A stretch of DNA of 64,000 nt from Ramlibacter lithotrophicus (GCF_012184415.1 NZ_VTOX01000001.1:372001-436000), one strand, 5' to 3'. Counted from the first letter of the stretch, positions 23,834-35,403 are shown. Numbers and translations are program-made. Notes: generated from the letters alone by a model not told the origin.

Positions 23834-24004
23834 TGTGACGCGATCGGAGTCGACCTCGGGGTCCGGTGCGCGACCCGGCTCGAGAAAGGTCGAGCTGCGC
23901 TCATAATGGACACGCTCCTGCGGCCGATGGCGCGGCCATCCGGGCCGGGAGCACGTCCAGGCGTTGCCATGGCCGGCTTCGGCGGCGGGCGGCGGGATAA
24001 AGGA

Positions 24005-24928
24005 ATGAGCTCGAGTACGACGGTCGTTTTTGCGGACCTGGCGGGCAGCACCGGCCTCTACGAGGCGCTGGGCAATGCCCGTGCGGCCGAAGCCATCACC
24101 CAGCTCACGCAGTGGGTCGGCCGGGTGTGCGAGTCGCATGGCGGCCGGGTGGTCAAGATGCTCGGCGACGGCGTGCTGTGCGTGTTCCCCGAGGGCCGGA
24201 GGGCGCTGGCGGCCGTTCTCGAACTGCAGCGGTCGCACCAGGACCGCACCGCCGACTGGCCCGCCGAGGCGCCGATGCGCCTGCAGATAGGGATCGCCGC
24301 GGGCGAGGTGATCGAGGTCGACGGCGACTGCTACGGCGATGCCGTCAACGTGGCGTCGCGCCTGTCCGACCTGTCGGGGCCGGACCAGATCTGGGCGACC
24401 AGGACGGTGGTGTCACAGCTGCGTTCCACGGACCGCGAACTGCGCTATCGCAGCCTGGGCAACTTCCCGCTGCGCGGGCGGCAGCAGCCTACCGAGATCT
24501 TCCAGGTCGACTGGGAAGACGAAGACGCGAGCGGCCGCCTGACGCGGCCGGCATTGCTGTCGGGGCGGGCCGCACCGCGGCCGCCCAGCGGCGGCGGCGT
24601 CAGGCTGGCCTGGTTCGACCAGCAGCGGCGGTTCCGGATCGCGGACCTGCCGCTGCACGTGGGCCGCTCGGCCGAGGCGGAGTTTCCGGTCGACGACCAG
24701 CGGGTCTCGCGCCTGCATGCGCGGATCGAATGGCGCAACGGCAGCCTGATGCTGACGGACATCAGCAGTTACGGCACCTGGGTACGCTTTGCCGGCGGCG
24801 ACGCGGAACTGGCGCTGCGGCGGCAGGACTGCATCCTCATCGGCTCGGGGGAGATCGCGCTCGGGGCGCCGTTCGACGACTTCAGCGTGCCGGTGGTGTC
24901 CTTCGAGGTCCTGACTGCCGGCCAGTAG
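24005..24928 (+). CDS. Adenylate cyclase (class III) with C-terminal FHA domain
   Basis: The 307-residue protein makes a cyclic nucleotide, by its residues most likely cAMP. All expected positions are present: metal Asp11 in FADLAGST, Lys51 and Asp55 in KMLGDG, adenine-selecting Asp108, and Asn115 and Arg119 in VNVASRL. After a linker, an FHA phosphothreonine-binding domain covers about 195-300 (LHVGRSAEAEFPVDDQRVSRLHARIEW, then DISSYGTWV). The FHA domain suggests control by a Ser/Thr kinase or a docking partner, but no kinase is in the window. The ATG at 24005 places the cyclase core directly at the N terminus; ATG codons at 23906 and 23969 are alternatives. Confidence 0.85.
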   Translation: MSSSTTVVFADLAGSTGLYEALGNARAAEAITQLTQWVGRVCESHGGRVVKMLGDGVLCVFPEGRRALAAVLELQRSHQDRTADWPAEAPMRLQIGIAAGEVIEVDGDCYGDAVNVASRLSDLSGPDQIWATRTVVSQLRSTDRELRYRSLGNFPLRGRQQPTEIFQVDWEDEDASGRLTRPALLSGRAAPRPPSGGGVRLAWFDQQRRFRIADLPLHVGRSAEAEFPVDDQRVSRLHARIEWRNGSLMLTDISSYGTWVRFAGGDAELALRRQDCILIGSGEIALGAPFDDFSVPVVSFEVLTAGQ

Positions 24929-24940
24929 CACAATCGCCGC

Positions 24941-25558
24941 ATGTACCTGCCACCGCAGTTCCAGTCCGATGACCCACGGATCGCCGCCGACCTGATGCGC
25001 GAGCATCCGTTGGCCAGCCTCATTTCCGTCGACGCCGACGGCCTGCCGTTCGTGACGCACCTCCCCCTGCACCTGGAGCAGCGCGAGGGACGACTCTGGC
25101 TGCTCGGCCACTGCGCCAAGCCCAATCCGCACTGGCGCTACCTGCAGGAGCGGCCGACGGCGCTGGTCACGTTCCTGGGGCCGCACGCGTACCTGTCGCC
25201 GTCGGTGTACCCGGACGTCGCGCGCGTGCCGAGCTGGAACTACCTGGCCGTCCATTGCACGGTCCGGGCCGTCCTGGTCGACGATCCGGCGGCCAAGGAT
25301 GCGCTGCTGAAGAAACTGATCTCCGATCACGAGCCCGCTTACGCGGCGCAGTGGCGCGGCCTGGGCGAGGACTTCGCCCGCAAGATGCTGGCCGGCGTCG
25401 TCGGCTTCGAACTGGAAGTACTCCAGTTCCAGTGCAAATTGAAGGTCAACCAGCACCGGCCGGAGTCGCACGGCGCCTTGCGGGCGCGCTATGCCGCGGG
25501 CAGCGAGCGCGAACGCGAACTGGCGCGCTGGATGGAACGGCTGGGACTGGGAGGATAG
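24941..25558 (+). CDS. PaiB-like FMN-binding protein
   Basis: The 205-residue protein begins MYLPPQFQSDDPRIAADLMREHPLASLISVDADGLPFVTHLPL, the standard start of the PaiB (FMN-binding negative transcriptional regulator) family, with the split-barrel flavin fold and the later VSPSWYPDK-like segment here reading YLSPSVYPDVARVPSWNYLAVH. Bacillus PaiB represses sporulation and protease genes, and most relatives have no proven role. The gene is 12 nt downstream of the cyclase and 4 nt upstream of the small membrane protein, so co-transcription is likely. Confidence 0.85.
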   Translation: MYLPPQFQSDDPRIAADLMREHPLASLISVDADGLPFVTHLPLHLEQREGRLWLLGHCAKPNPHWRYLQERPTALVTFLGPHAYLSPSVYPDVARVPSWNYLAVHCTVRAVLVDDPAAKDALLKKLISDHEPAYAAQWRGLGEDFARKMLAGVVGFELEVLQFQCKLKVNQHRPESHGALRARYAAGSERERELARWMERLGLGG

Positions 25559-28068
<2,510 letters not shown>

Positions 28069-28091
28069 GGCGGCAGGAAGGGCGCGGCCGT

Positions 28092-28436
28092 TCAGCCGAC
28101 CAGGGGGCTCGGGCGGGAGTGCAGGCTGCCGGGAACCAGGCCCTTGAACATCTCGGTCACGCCGGCGAGTTGCTCGCGGGCGGTGCGCTCACCGTGCATG
28201 GCCGCCAGTGCGCCCATCAGGTCGCCGCGCAGGTACCACAGCGCCTGGATGTCGGCCGCATAGCGCAAGCGCCGCGTGAGGGCCGGGAATTTCTTGAGGC
28301 CCGCCTCGCCGAGCAGGGCCAGCATGGTTTCGCGCACGTCCTCGACACCGTTCTCCATCGCCGAATCGGACGGTGGCACCGAAGCGCCGAGCAGCCCGTA
28401 GATGCTGCTTCTGAGATTCGGTTTGAGCCAACGCAT
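28092..28436 (-). CDS. Unknown 114-aa protein, paralogue of the 21722-22078 gene
   Basis: Same unrecognised family as the 118-residue gene behind the MerR-cyclase regulator. It begins MRWLKPNLRSSIYGLLGA, has LTRRLRYAADIQALWYLRGD in the middle, and ends GSLHSRPSPLVG. Conserved positions cluster in the RRLRYA-D--ALWYLRGDLM core and the C-terminal SRPSPL. It lies 152 nt beyond the end of the metal-efflux operon, with a strong hairpin between, so it probably has its own promoter. The ATG at 28436 matches the paralogue start. Confidence 0.7.
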   Translation of the reverse strand: MRWLKPNLRSSIYGLLGASVPPSDSAMENGVEDVRETMLALLGEAGLKKFPALTRRLRYAADIQALWYLRGDLMGALAAMHGERTAREQLAGVTEMFKGLVPGSLHSRPSPLVG

Positions 28437-28551
28437 GGTGTGGGGGGACTTACGGACAACATTCCAAAGGTAGTCCCGGCGCCGCGCCGTGGCTCGTACA
28501 TATTTCACGAAAGCCGCAGTCCCGAGCCGACCCGATGTAACAAACCGTGAA

Positions 28552-28577
28552 GATGCGGGGTCGCGGGGCCCCGCATC
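28552..28577 (-). terminator. Hairpin after cusA
   Basis: GATGCGGGG (28552-28560) and CCCCGCATC (28569-28577) form a 9-bp stem around 8 nt, just beyond the minus-strand stop of cusA. On that strand it is followed by TTCACGGTTTGTT, a weak T-tract. It should separate the efflux operon from the next gene. Confidence 0.55.
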
Positions 28578-28588
28578 CGGACAAACCC

Positions 28589-31500
28589 TTACTCCGCGCC
28601 GGCCGGGACAACTTTCCGGGCCGTCGGTGCCGCTGCCTGTGCGGCGCGCCGGTCGCGCCGGATCTCCCACTGCTTGACGAGGGCGTACAGCGCCGGAATG
28701 ACCGCGAGGGTGAGCACCGTCGAGGAAATCATGCCGCCGACCATCGGCGCCGCGATGCGGCTCATGACTTCCGAGCCGGTCCCGCTGCCCCACATGATTG
28801 GCAGCAGGCCGGCCATGATGGCCACCACGGTCATCATCTTGGGACGCACGCGCTCCACGGCGCCCTCCATCACGGCGCCGTAGAGGTCGGCCACGCCGGC
28901 CGCCCGCCGCTCGAGATGGCACCGTTCCTTCGCTTCCCGCCATGCCTGGTCCAGGTAGATCAGCATCACGACGCCGGTCTCCGCCGCCACGCCCGCCAGC
29001 GCGATGAAACCGACCGCCACGGCCACCGACAGGTTGTAGCCGAGCCACCACATCAGCCAGATCCCGCCGATGAGCGCGAACGGCACCGACAGCATGACGA
29101 TGACCGTCTCCGCGATCCGCCGGAAGTTGAGGTACAGCAGCAGGAAGATCGTCAGCAGGGTGACGGGAATCACGATCTTCATCTTCCCGATCGCGCGCTC
29201 CATGTACTCGAACTGGCCGCTCCAGGTGATGTAGTAGCCGGGCGGGAACTTGACCTGGTCGACGACCGCCTGGCGGGCGGCCTTGACGTAGGAGCCGATG
29301 TCGCGGTCGCGGATGTCGACGAAGATGTACGCCGAGAGCAGTGCGTTCTCGGTCCGGATGCCGGGCGTGCCGCGCACGATCTTCACGCGGGCCAGCTGCC
29401 CGAGCGGGATGTGGGCGCCGCCCATGGTGGGCACCAGCACCTCGCGCTCGATCTGCGCCGGGTTGCTGCGCAGTTCGCGCGGATAGCGCACCGTGACGCC
29501 GAACCGCTCGCGCCCTTCCACGGTGGTGGTGACCATCTCGCCGCCGAGCGCGGTGCCGATCACCTCCTGCAGTTCCCCGACCGACAGGCCGTAGCGGGCG
29601 AGTTGCTCCCGGTCGGGTTCGATGTCGAAGTAGCTGCCGCCGGTGATGCGCTCGGCGAAGGCCGACGTGGTGCCGGGAACGGCCTTGACCACGCCTTCGA
29701 TCTCCTTGGCCAGCCGCTCCATCTCGGCCAGGTCCTTGCCGAAGACCTTGATGCCGATGGGCGTGCGGATGCCGGTGGACAGCATGTCGGTGCGGGCCTT
29801 GATCGGCATGGTCCAGGCATTCGAGATGCCAGGGAACTGCAGCGCCTGGTCCATCTCGCCGATGAGCTTGTCCATCGTCATTCCGGGCCGCCACTGGTCG
29901 CGCGGCTTCAGGTTGATCACGGTCTCGAACATCTCCACCGGCGCCGGGTCGGTGGCGGTGTTGGCCCGTCCCGCCTTGCCGAAGACCGATTCGACCTCGG
30001 GGAAGCTCCTGATGATCTTGTCCTGGGTCTGCATCACCTCGGCCGCCTTGGTGATCGACATGCCAGGCAGCGAGGCCGGCATGTACAGCAGCGTGCCCTC
30101 GTCGAGGGTCGGCATGAACTCGGTGCCGAGCTTGGACGCCGGATAGATCGACGCGGCCATGGCGACCACCGCCAGCGCGATCGTCAGTTTCTTCCAGCGC
30201 ATGACCCACGCGATGATCGGCCGGTAGGTCCAGATCAGGAACCGGTTCACCGGGTTCTTCGCCTCGGGCATGACGCGGCCGCGGATGAACAGCATCATCA
30301 GCACCGGCACCAGCGTGACGGACAGCAGCGCGGCGCCCGCCATCGAAAAGGTCTTGGTGTACGCGAGCGGGGAGAAGAGGCGCCCCTCCTGCGACTCCAG
30401 CGTGAACACCGGCAGGAACGAGACGGTGATGATCAGCAGCGAGAAGAAGAGGGCAGGACCCACCTCCTTGCACGCGGCGATCATGGCGTCGGCCCGCTCC
30501 TTGAGCGAGTGGCTTGGCGGCAGCCGCTCCAGGTGCTTGTGCGCGTTCTCGATCATCACGATCGCCGCGTCCACCATGGCCCCGATGGCGATGGCGATGC
30601 CTCCGAGGCTCATGATGTTCGAGTTCATCCCCAGCAGCCGCATGGCGATGAAGGCGATCAGGACACCAACCGGGAGCATCAGGATGGCCACCAGCGCCGA
30701 GCGGACGTGCATCAGGAAGACCACGCAGACCGCCGCGACGATCAGGCTCTCCTCGATGAGGGTCCGGGTGAGGGTGTCGATCGCGCGCTTGATCAGCTCC
30801 GACCGGTCGTACACCGCCTGGATCGTCACGCCTTCGGGCAACCCGCCGGAGATCTCGGCGACCTTGGCCTTGAGGTTCCCGATCACCTCGAGCGCGTTCT
30901 GGCCATACCGCGCCATCGCGATGCCCGAGACCACTTCGCCTTCGCCGTTCAGCTCGGTGAGACCGCGCCGCTCGTCCGGGGCCAGCTCGACGCGGGCCAC
31001 GTCCCGGATCAGCACCGGCGTGCCGCCCTCGCTCTTGACGACCAGCAGCTCGATGTCGCTGCGGCCCCGCAGGTAGCCCTTGCCCCGGACCATGTACTCG
31101 GTTTCGGCCATCTCCACGACCCGGCCGCCGACGTCGCGGTTGGAGTCGCGAATCACCTGCGCAACTTTCATGAGCGAAATGCCGTAACTGCGCAGCTTCA
31201 CCGGATCCACGGTCACCTGGTAGGTCTGCACGAAGCCGCCGACCGAGGCCACCTCGGCCACCCCGTGCGCCTTCGTCAGCTGGTAGCGCACGTACCAGTC
31301 CTGGATCGCCCGCAGCTCGGCCAGCGTCCTGTCCTTGGCCAGCAGCACGTACTGGTAGACCCAGCCCACGCCGGTGGCATCCGGGCCCAGGGTCGGCGTC
31401 ACGCCCTTGGGCAGCCGCCCCGACGCGAAATTCAGGTACTCCAGCACGCGGGTGCGAGCCCAGTAGATGTCGGTGCCGTCTTCGAAGATGACGTAGACGA

Positions 31501-31774
31501 AGGAGGCGCCGAAGAAGGAGAAGCCGCGCACGACCTTGGACTTGGGCACCGCGAGCATCGCCGTCGTCAGCGGATAGGTCACCTGGTCTTCGACCACCTG
31601 AGGTGCCTGGCCGGGGTACTCGGTGTAGACGATCACCTGGACGTCCGACAGGTCGGGCAGGGCGTCCAGGGGCGTCCTCGCGACGGCGACGACGCCGGCG
31701 ATCACGATGAACAGCGTGGCCAGCAGAACCAGGAACGGGTTCCGGCCCGACCACTCGATGATTTTGGTCAGCAT
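28589..31774 (-). CDS. cusA: Heavy-metal RND efflux pump CusA/CzcA type
   Basis: This is the proton-driven inner-membrane pump of a tripartite metal exporter, 1061 residues, the usual size. It begins MLTKIIEWSGRNPFLVLLATLF, followed by the HME-RND periplasmic porter start (RTPLDALPDLSDVQVIVYTEYPGQAP). Twelve membrane helices are evident, including the central group (LIVAAVCVVFLMHVRSALVAILMLP) and the last group with GTGSEVMSRIAAPMVGGM, typical of Cu/Ag pumps. The CusB-CusF fusion upstream also points to copper or silver rather than Co/Zn/Cd. It is the last gene of the minus-strand operon, 13 nt after cusB. Confidence 0.92.
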   Translation of the reverse strand: MLTKIIEWSGRNPFLVLLATLFIVIAGVVAVARTPLDALPDLSDVQVIVYTEYPGQAPQVVEDQVTYPLTTAMLAVPKSKVVRGFSFFGASFVYVIFEDGTDIYWARTRVLEYLNFASGRLPKGVTPTLGPDATGVGWVYQYVLLAKDRTLAELRAIQDWYVRYQLTKAHGVAEVASVGGFVQTYQVTVDPVKLRSYGISLMKVAQVIRDSNRDVGGRVVEMAETEYMVRGKGYLRGRSDIELLVVKSEGGTPVLIRDVARVELAPDERRGLTELNGEGEVVSGIAMARYGQNALEVIGNLKAKVAEISGGLPEGVTIQAVYDRSELIKRAIDTLTRTLIEESLIVAAVCVVFLMHVRSALVAILMLPVGVLIAFIAMRLLGMNSNIMSLGGIAIAIGAMVDAAIVMIENAHKHLERLPPSHSLKERADAMIAACKEVGPALFFSLLIITVSFLPVFTLESQEGRLFSPLAYTKTFSMAGAALLSVTLVPVLMMLFIRGRVMPEAKNPVNRFLIWTYRPIIAWVMRWKKLTIALAVVAMAASIYPASKLGTEFMPTLDEGTLLYMPASLPGMSITKAAEVMQTQDKIIRSFPEVESVFGKAGRANTATDPAPVEMFETVINLKPRDQWRPGMTMDKLIGEMDQALQFPGISNAWTMPIKARTDMLSTGIRTPIGIKVFGKDLAEMERLAKEIEGVVKAVPGTTSAFAERITGGSYFDIEPDREQLARYGLSVGELQEVIGTALGGEMVTTTVEGRERFGVTVRYPRELRSNPAQIEREVLVPTMGGAHIPLGQLARVKIVRGTPGIRTENALLSAYIFVDIRDRDIGSYVKAARQAVVDQVKFPPGYYITWSGQFEYMERAIGKMKIVIPVTLLTIFLLLYLNFRRIAETVIVMLSVPFALIGGIWLMWWLGYNLSVAVAVGFIALAGVAAETGVVMLIYLDQAWREAKERCHLERRAAGVADLYGAVMEGAVERVRPKMMTVVAIMAGLLPIMWGSGTGSEVMSRIAAPMVGGMISSTVLTLAVIPALYALVKQWEIRRDRRAAQAAAPTARKVVPAGAE

Positions 31775-31787
31775 GTTCGCCTTCGCT

Positions 31788-33377
31788 TTACTGGGCGGGA
31801 CGGCTCTTCGCGGCCGCGGGCGCGATCGAGGTGACGACCCATTCGCCCGGCTGGCGCTCGACGAATTCGAACGACACCGACGTGCCCGGCCTGAGGTCCT
31901 TCAGCAGCGACGGGTTGGCCGCCTTGAATTCCATGGTCATCGCGGGCCACTTCAGCGACGCGATGGCACCATGGTTCAGGCTGACCGTGCCGCTCCTGAG
32001 GTCGACGCTGTCCACCGAGCCTTCACCCCGGTGGCCAACGGGGCCCTGGGCGGAAGGTGCCGGGGACGCCACGGCCGGCGCGGCGCTCGCCAGTCCGCCG
32101 ATGGCGGCCTTCAGGTTGCTTTCGGCATCGATCAGGAAGTTGGCGGCGACCACCACGCGCTCGCCTTCCTTCACGCCTTTGCGTACTTCGACGTAGTTCT
32201 CGCTGCGCGCGCCGAGCTTGATTTCTCGCGGCTCGAACCGGCCTTCGCCGGCCTGCACCAGCACGATCTGCCGCGTCCCGCTGTCGATGACGGCCGAATC
32301 CGGGACCGCGATCACCGGGGTCTTGCCGCCGACCTGCACTTCCACCTGGGTGAACATCGCCGGCTTGAGCAGGTGGCCGGGATTCGCCAGTTCGACCCGC
32401 ACCGGCACCGTCCGCGTGTCCGCCTTCATCGTCGGATAGACGTAGGTGATGCGGCCGCGGAACGTCCTGTCCGGATAGGCGTTGATCTGGACCGTGGCCT
32501 GCGACCCGTTTCGCACCAGGCCGATGTCCTGCTCGAACACGTCGGCGATCACCCAGACCGAGGACAGGTCCGTGACCTGGTACAGCATCTCCCCGGGCAT
32601 GAAGCGCATGCCTTGCACGGCCTTCTTTTCGGTGACGATGCCCGACACCGGCGAGCGGAACGTCACCGTGCGCCGCGCTTCGCCGGTCTTGACCAGCGCG
32701 GCCACCTGCTCGGCGGACAGGTCCCAGTTGCGCAGCCGCGCCAGGCTGGACTCGGCCAGCTGCTTCATGCCTGACTGCGCCTCGCTGGCGGCCGAGGCCA
32801 TGGCCTGCACGCCTTGCGCGGCGATGGCGTACTCGCGTTGCGCGGACACCAGTTCGGGGCTGTAGACCTCGAACAGCGGCTGTCCCTTGGCCACCGGCTG
32901 GCCGGTGACGTTGACGTGCAGCCGCTCGACATAGCCTTCGAACTTCGGCGAAATGACGTGGATGCGGCGTTCGTCGGGCTCGACCCGGCCGGCCGCCCGT
33001 ACGGTGCGGCCCAGCGCGCGCAGGGTGGCGGCCTCGGTGCGCACGCCCAGCTTCTGGATCTTCTCGGTGCTGATGCGAATCTGGCCGGCCGCGCCCGCGT
33101 TGCCGGCACCCTCGTCCTCACCCTCGTAGACCGGGATGTAGTCCATCCCCATCTGGTCCTTCTTCGGCGTTGGGGAGGTGTCCGGCAGGCCCATCGGGTT
33201 GCGGTAATAGAGGACCTTGCGCGCCTTCGGCGGCACGGCGGCCGCGGCACTGCCGGCCGGGGCCGTCGCCGCCACCGTGCCCGCGCTCCCGCCATGCTTC
33301 TGGCCACCCAGCCAGTACCCGCCGGCGCCGGCGGCGCCCAGGACCACGAGGGTCACGATCACATTGCTTGCTTTCAC
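31788..33377 (-). CDS. cusB: Periplasmic adaptor CusB fused to a CusF-like metallochaperone domain
   Basis: The 529-residue membrane-fusion protein starts GTG (MKASNVIVTLVVLGAAGAGGYWLG, membrane anchor). It then has a heavy-metal-binding segment (YYRNPMGLPDTSPTPKKDQMGMDYIPVYE), the barrel-sandwich and hairpin adaptor core, and at the C terminus a CusF domain. The CusF ligands are all visible in NHGAIASLKWPAMTMEF: one His, one Trp and two Met. CusF hands Cu(I)/Ag(I) to the pump; fusing it to the adaptor makes a separate cusF gene unnecessary, and none is seen here. The GTG overlaps the cusC stop by 4 nt. Confidence 0.9.
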   Translation of the reverse strand: MKASNVIVTLVVLGAAGAGGYWLGGQKHGGSAGTVAATAPAGSAAAAVPPKARKVLYYRNPMGLPDTSPTPKKDQMGMDYIPVYEGEDEGAGNAGAAGQIRISTEKIQKLGVRTEAATLRALGRTVRAAGRVEPDERRIHVISPKFEGYVERLHVNVTGQPVAKGQPLFEVYSPELVSAQREYAIAAQGVQAMASAASEAQSGMKQLAESSLARLRNWDLSAEQVAALVKTGEARRTVTFRSPVSGIVTEKKAVQGMRFMPGEMLYQVTDLSSVWVIADVFEQDIGLVRNGSQATVQINAYPDRTFRGRITYVYPTMKADTRTVPVRVELANPGHLLKPAMFTQVEVQVGGKTPVIAVPDSAVIDSGTRQIVLVQAGEGRFEPREIKLGARSENYVEVRKGVKEGERVVVAANFLIDAESNLKAAIGGLASAAPAVASPAPSAQGPVGHRGEGSVDSVDLRSGTVSLNHGAIASLKWPAMTMEFKAANPSLLKDLRPGTSVSFEFVERQPGEWVVTSIAPAAAKSRPAQ

Positions 33378-34678
33378 AGCGGTTCTCCGACGATTCGTTC
33401 GATTTCAGCCAGGCGCACCCGCGCGTCGGCCTGTGCCTTCAGTTGCTCCTGGCGAGCCTTCCTGATCTGCCGCTGGGCTTCGAGGAGCGCGGTGAAGTCC
33501 AGCCGTCCGTTCTCGTAGGCGGCGATGGCCGAGCGCAGGCTCAGGTCGCTCTGTGGCAGGGTCTGGTTGCTGGCGAGCGCCTCGCTCTGGCGGGCGGCGT
33601 CGAGCATGGCCACGGTTTCGCCCAGTTCGCCGACCAGCTGGTTGACCAGGTTCTGCGAGCGGGCACGTGCCGCGGCGACCATCGCTTCCGCCTCGGCCTC
33701 CTGCGCGCGGCGGGTGCCTTGCTGCAGCGGGATGTTCACCTCCAGCATGACGCCCCAGCTGGTGATCCGCGATCCCATCTGGGTCGGTTGCAGGCCGACG
33801 GAAAAATCCGGGTAGCGGTTGCGGCGGGTGAGCTCCCGGCTCTTCTCGGCGCTCGCCAGGCGCGCGTCTTCGGCCATCAGCTGTGGGTTGGCGGCGCGCA
33901 CGCGCTCGGCCAGCGCGCCGGCATCGAGTGCGCCGGGCGGCGGCAGCGGCCGCAGCGCCAGGGGCTCGGCCAGCGGCGCATCTGCCGCGCGCGCGAGCAG
34001 GGCGTTCAGGCGCGCGCGCTGCTGCCGCTTTTCGCTTTCCAGCATGATCAGCTCGGCCCGCATGGTGGTCTGTTCGAGCTGGGCGCGGATCGCATCCTGC
34101 TGGACGACCAGGCCGCCCGCGTAACGCGCCTGGGCGATCTGCTCGACCCGCTTCATCAGGTCGAGGATCTCGCGCGTCAGGCGCTCGTTGCCCGCGGCCA
34201 GGTAGTAGCGGGCATACGCGGCCTGGATGCGCATCGACAGTTCGGTCCACGCGGCGGCGGTGCGGGCCTGTGCCTGCCGGACGTCGGCGGTCGCGATGTC
34301 GCGCCGCAGGTCGCGCTTGCCCCACCAGGGCAGCATCTGCATCAGGGTGTACCGGGTCTCGCCCACCTTGTTGGGCAGCAGGTTGAACCCGGCATCGTTG
34401 CCGTAGTTGTTCACGTTCATGAGCTCGACGCGCAGCAGCGGGTCGGGCAGGGCGGCGGCGGGCTCGACCCGCCTGGCGGCCGCCTCGGCCTCGGCGCGCA
34501 TCAGGGCGAGCTCGGGGTTCTGCGTGCGGGCGTGGTCGAGGAGGCCTTGAACGTCGGCGCCGAGCTCGGCGGCCGCGGCCGACAAGGTGCCGACGCCGAT
34601 CAGGGCCGCCGCCAACAGGCCGCGGGCCTGCCGGCGGGCTGCCGGCGGGAACGGCCGGCCAGAGAAAGTCTTTTTCAT
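33374..34678 (-). CDS. cusC: Outer-membrane channel of the metal efflux system (TolC/CusC family)
   Basis: The 434-residue protein begins MKKTFSGRPFPPAARRQARGLLAAALIGVGTLSAAAAE, a long signal peptide with no obvious lipobox cysteine. Two outer-membrane-efflux repeats follow, with PWWGKRDLRRD and the alanine-rich alpha-barrel helices (RARSQNLVNQLVGELGETVAMLD). The ATG at 34678 is preferred over in-frame upstream codons that would precede the basic n-region. The stop is coupled to cusB by a 4-nt overlap. With CusB and CusA it completes the trans-envelope pump. Confidence 0.87.
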   Translation of the reverse strand: MKKTFSGRPFPPAARRQARGLLAAALIGVGTLSAAAAELGADVQGLLDHARTQNPELALMRAEAEAAARRVEPAAALPDPLLRVELMNVNNYGNDAGFNLLPNKVGETRYTLMQMLPWWGKRDLRRDIATADVRQAQARTAAAWTELSMRIQAAYARYYLAAGNERLTREILDLMKRVEQIAQARYAGGLVVQQDAIRAQLEQTTMRAELIMLESEKRQQRARLNALLARAADAPLAEPLALRPLPPPGALDAGALAERVRAANPQLMAEDARLASAEKSRELTRRNRYPDFSVGLQPTQMGSRITSWGVMLEVNIPLQQGTRRAQEAEAEAMVAAARARSQNLVNQLVGELGETVAMLDAARQSEALASNQTLPQSDLSLRSAIAAYENGRLDFTALLEAQRQIRKARQEQLKAQADARVRLAEIERIVGEPL

Positions 34679-34796
34679 CGTCTTTCCAGAAACAAACGGG
34701 GCGGTTTGCTGCTGGCATGCGGACGCGGGGGCACGCGTCGCAAACCAGCGCGTGGCGCAGCCGCACGACGGTGCGGCCTGCTGCAACGCTGTCTGG

Positions 34797-35225
34797 CTAC
34801 AAGGCGAGTCGCAGGTAAGCGATCGGGATCGGGATCGCCGTGCGCGAAGCCGGCTCGGTGCGCGGGAGCGGTGCCCGCCTGGTGTCGGCTTGCCACTGCG
34901 GTGGCGTCGCCAATGGCGTCGCTGCCAGCCAGAAGCCCGTCAAGGGCGAGGACTGCTGCTTGTCGGCCTGGGCCGGAGCCACCGGCTCGTCGCACAGGCG
35001 TTCGCACGGCGGCTGCTCATCGTGGCCCTCGTGACCCGACAGCGCCCCTGCGGCAGCCGCACCGTGCGCGGCATGGTCCCGTGCCGCCTCGACCGCGGCC
35101 GCGTGGGCCGCATGCCGCAGCCCGGACGCGACCACGCACGCATTGACCACGCCGCTGGCGAGGCCGAAGAGCCACAGCAGCAGCACGCAGGCTGCAAAGC
35201 GGCGGAGTCGGGCCCGGGTCGGCAT
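34797..35225 (-). CDS. Small His-rich secreted protein at the head of the metal-efflux operon
   Basis: The 142-residue protein has an N-terminal hydrophobic segment (FAACVLLLWLFGLASGVVNACVV). A histidine-rich stretch follows (RHAAHAAAVEAARDHAAHG, GHEGHDE), then a CERLCDE pair of cysteines, and it ends PIPIAYLRLAL. Short periplasmic proteins of this plan (CzcI/CopL/DUF2946-like) commonly precede metal-efflux operons and are thought to bind metal. Exact family membership is not certain. It is the first minus-strand gene, 118 nt before cusC. Confidence 0.6.
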   Translation of the reverse strand: MPTRARLRRFAACVLLLWLFGLASGVVNACVVASGLRHAAHAAAVEAARDHAAHGAAAAGALSGHEGHDEQPPCERLCDEPVAPAQADKQQSSPLTGFWLAATPLATPPQWQADTRRAPLPRTEPASRTAIPIPIAYLRLAL

Positions 35226-35289
35226 GGTCAGGAACTTCAGCGGGAGATCGAAGGGATGTGGAGAGGATACGTTCCAGCGCCAGGCTTCG

Positions 35290-35305
35290 GTTGACTTTCA
35301 TCAAC
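35290..35305. promoter_or_regulatory. Inverted repeat upstream of the metal-efflux operon
   Basis: GTTGA (35290-35294) and TCAAC (35301-35305) are separated by 6 nt, about 65 nt upstream of the first minus-strand start. A metal-responsive activator could bind here, but no clear -35/-10 pair accompanies it and no cusRS or cueR gene is in the window. Confidence 0.3.
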
Positions 35306-35403
35306 GCGTTTTTGCTCCGAGGCCAAGGAGGCACGACTTCGCTCGCCGCCGCGGCGGGGTTTTATTTATTGATTTGAACGAACAGTCAATCTCAACTTTT
35401 CAT

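Noticed and set aside
28092..31754. A single 1220-codon minus-strand frame ending in the small unknown protein
   Set aside because: Most of it is an out-of-frame shadow of cusA; only the last 345 nt are the real 114-aa gene with its own ATG.
28547..31834. A 1095-codon plus-strand frame opposite cusA
   Set aside because: Antisense shadow of the pump gene with repetitive His/Arg/Asp composition.
35346..35367. CCGCCGCGGCGG followed by GGTTTT as a terminator
   Set aside because: The palindrome has no room for a loop, leaving only a 4-bp stem, and it sits in a divergent promoter region where no transcript needs ending.
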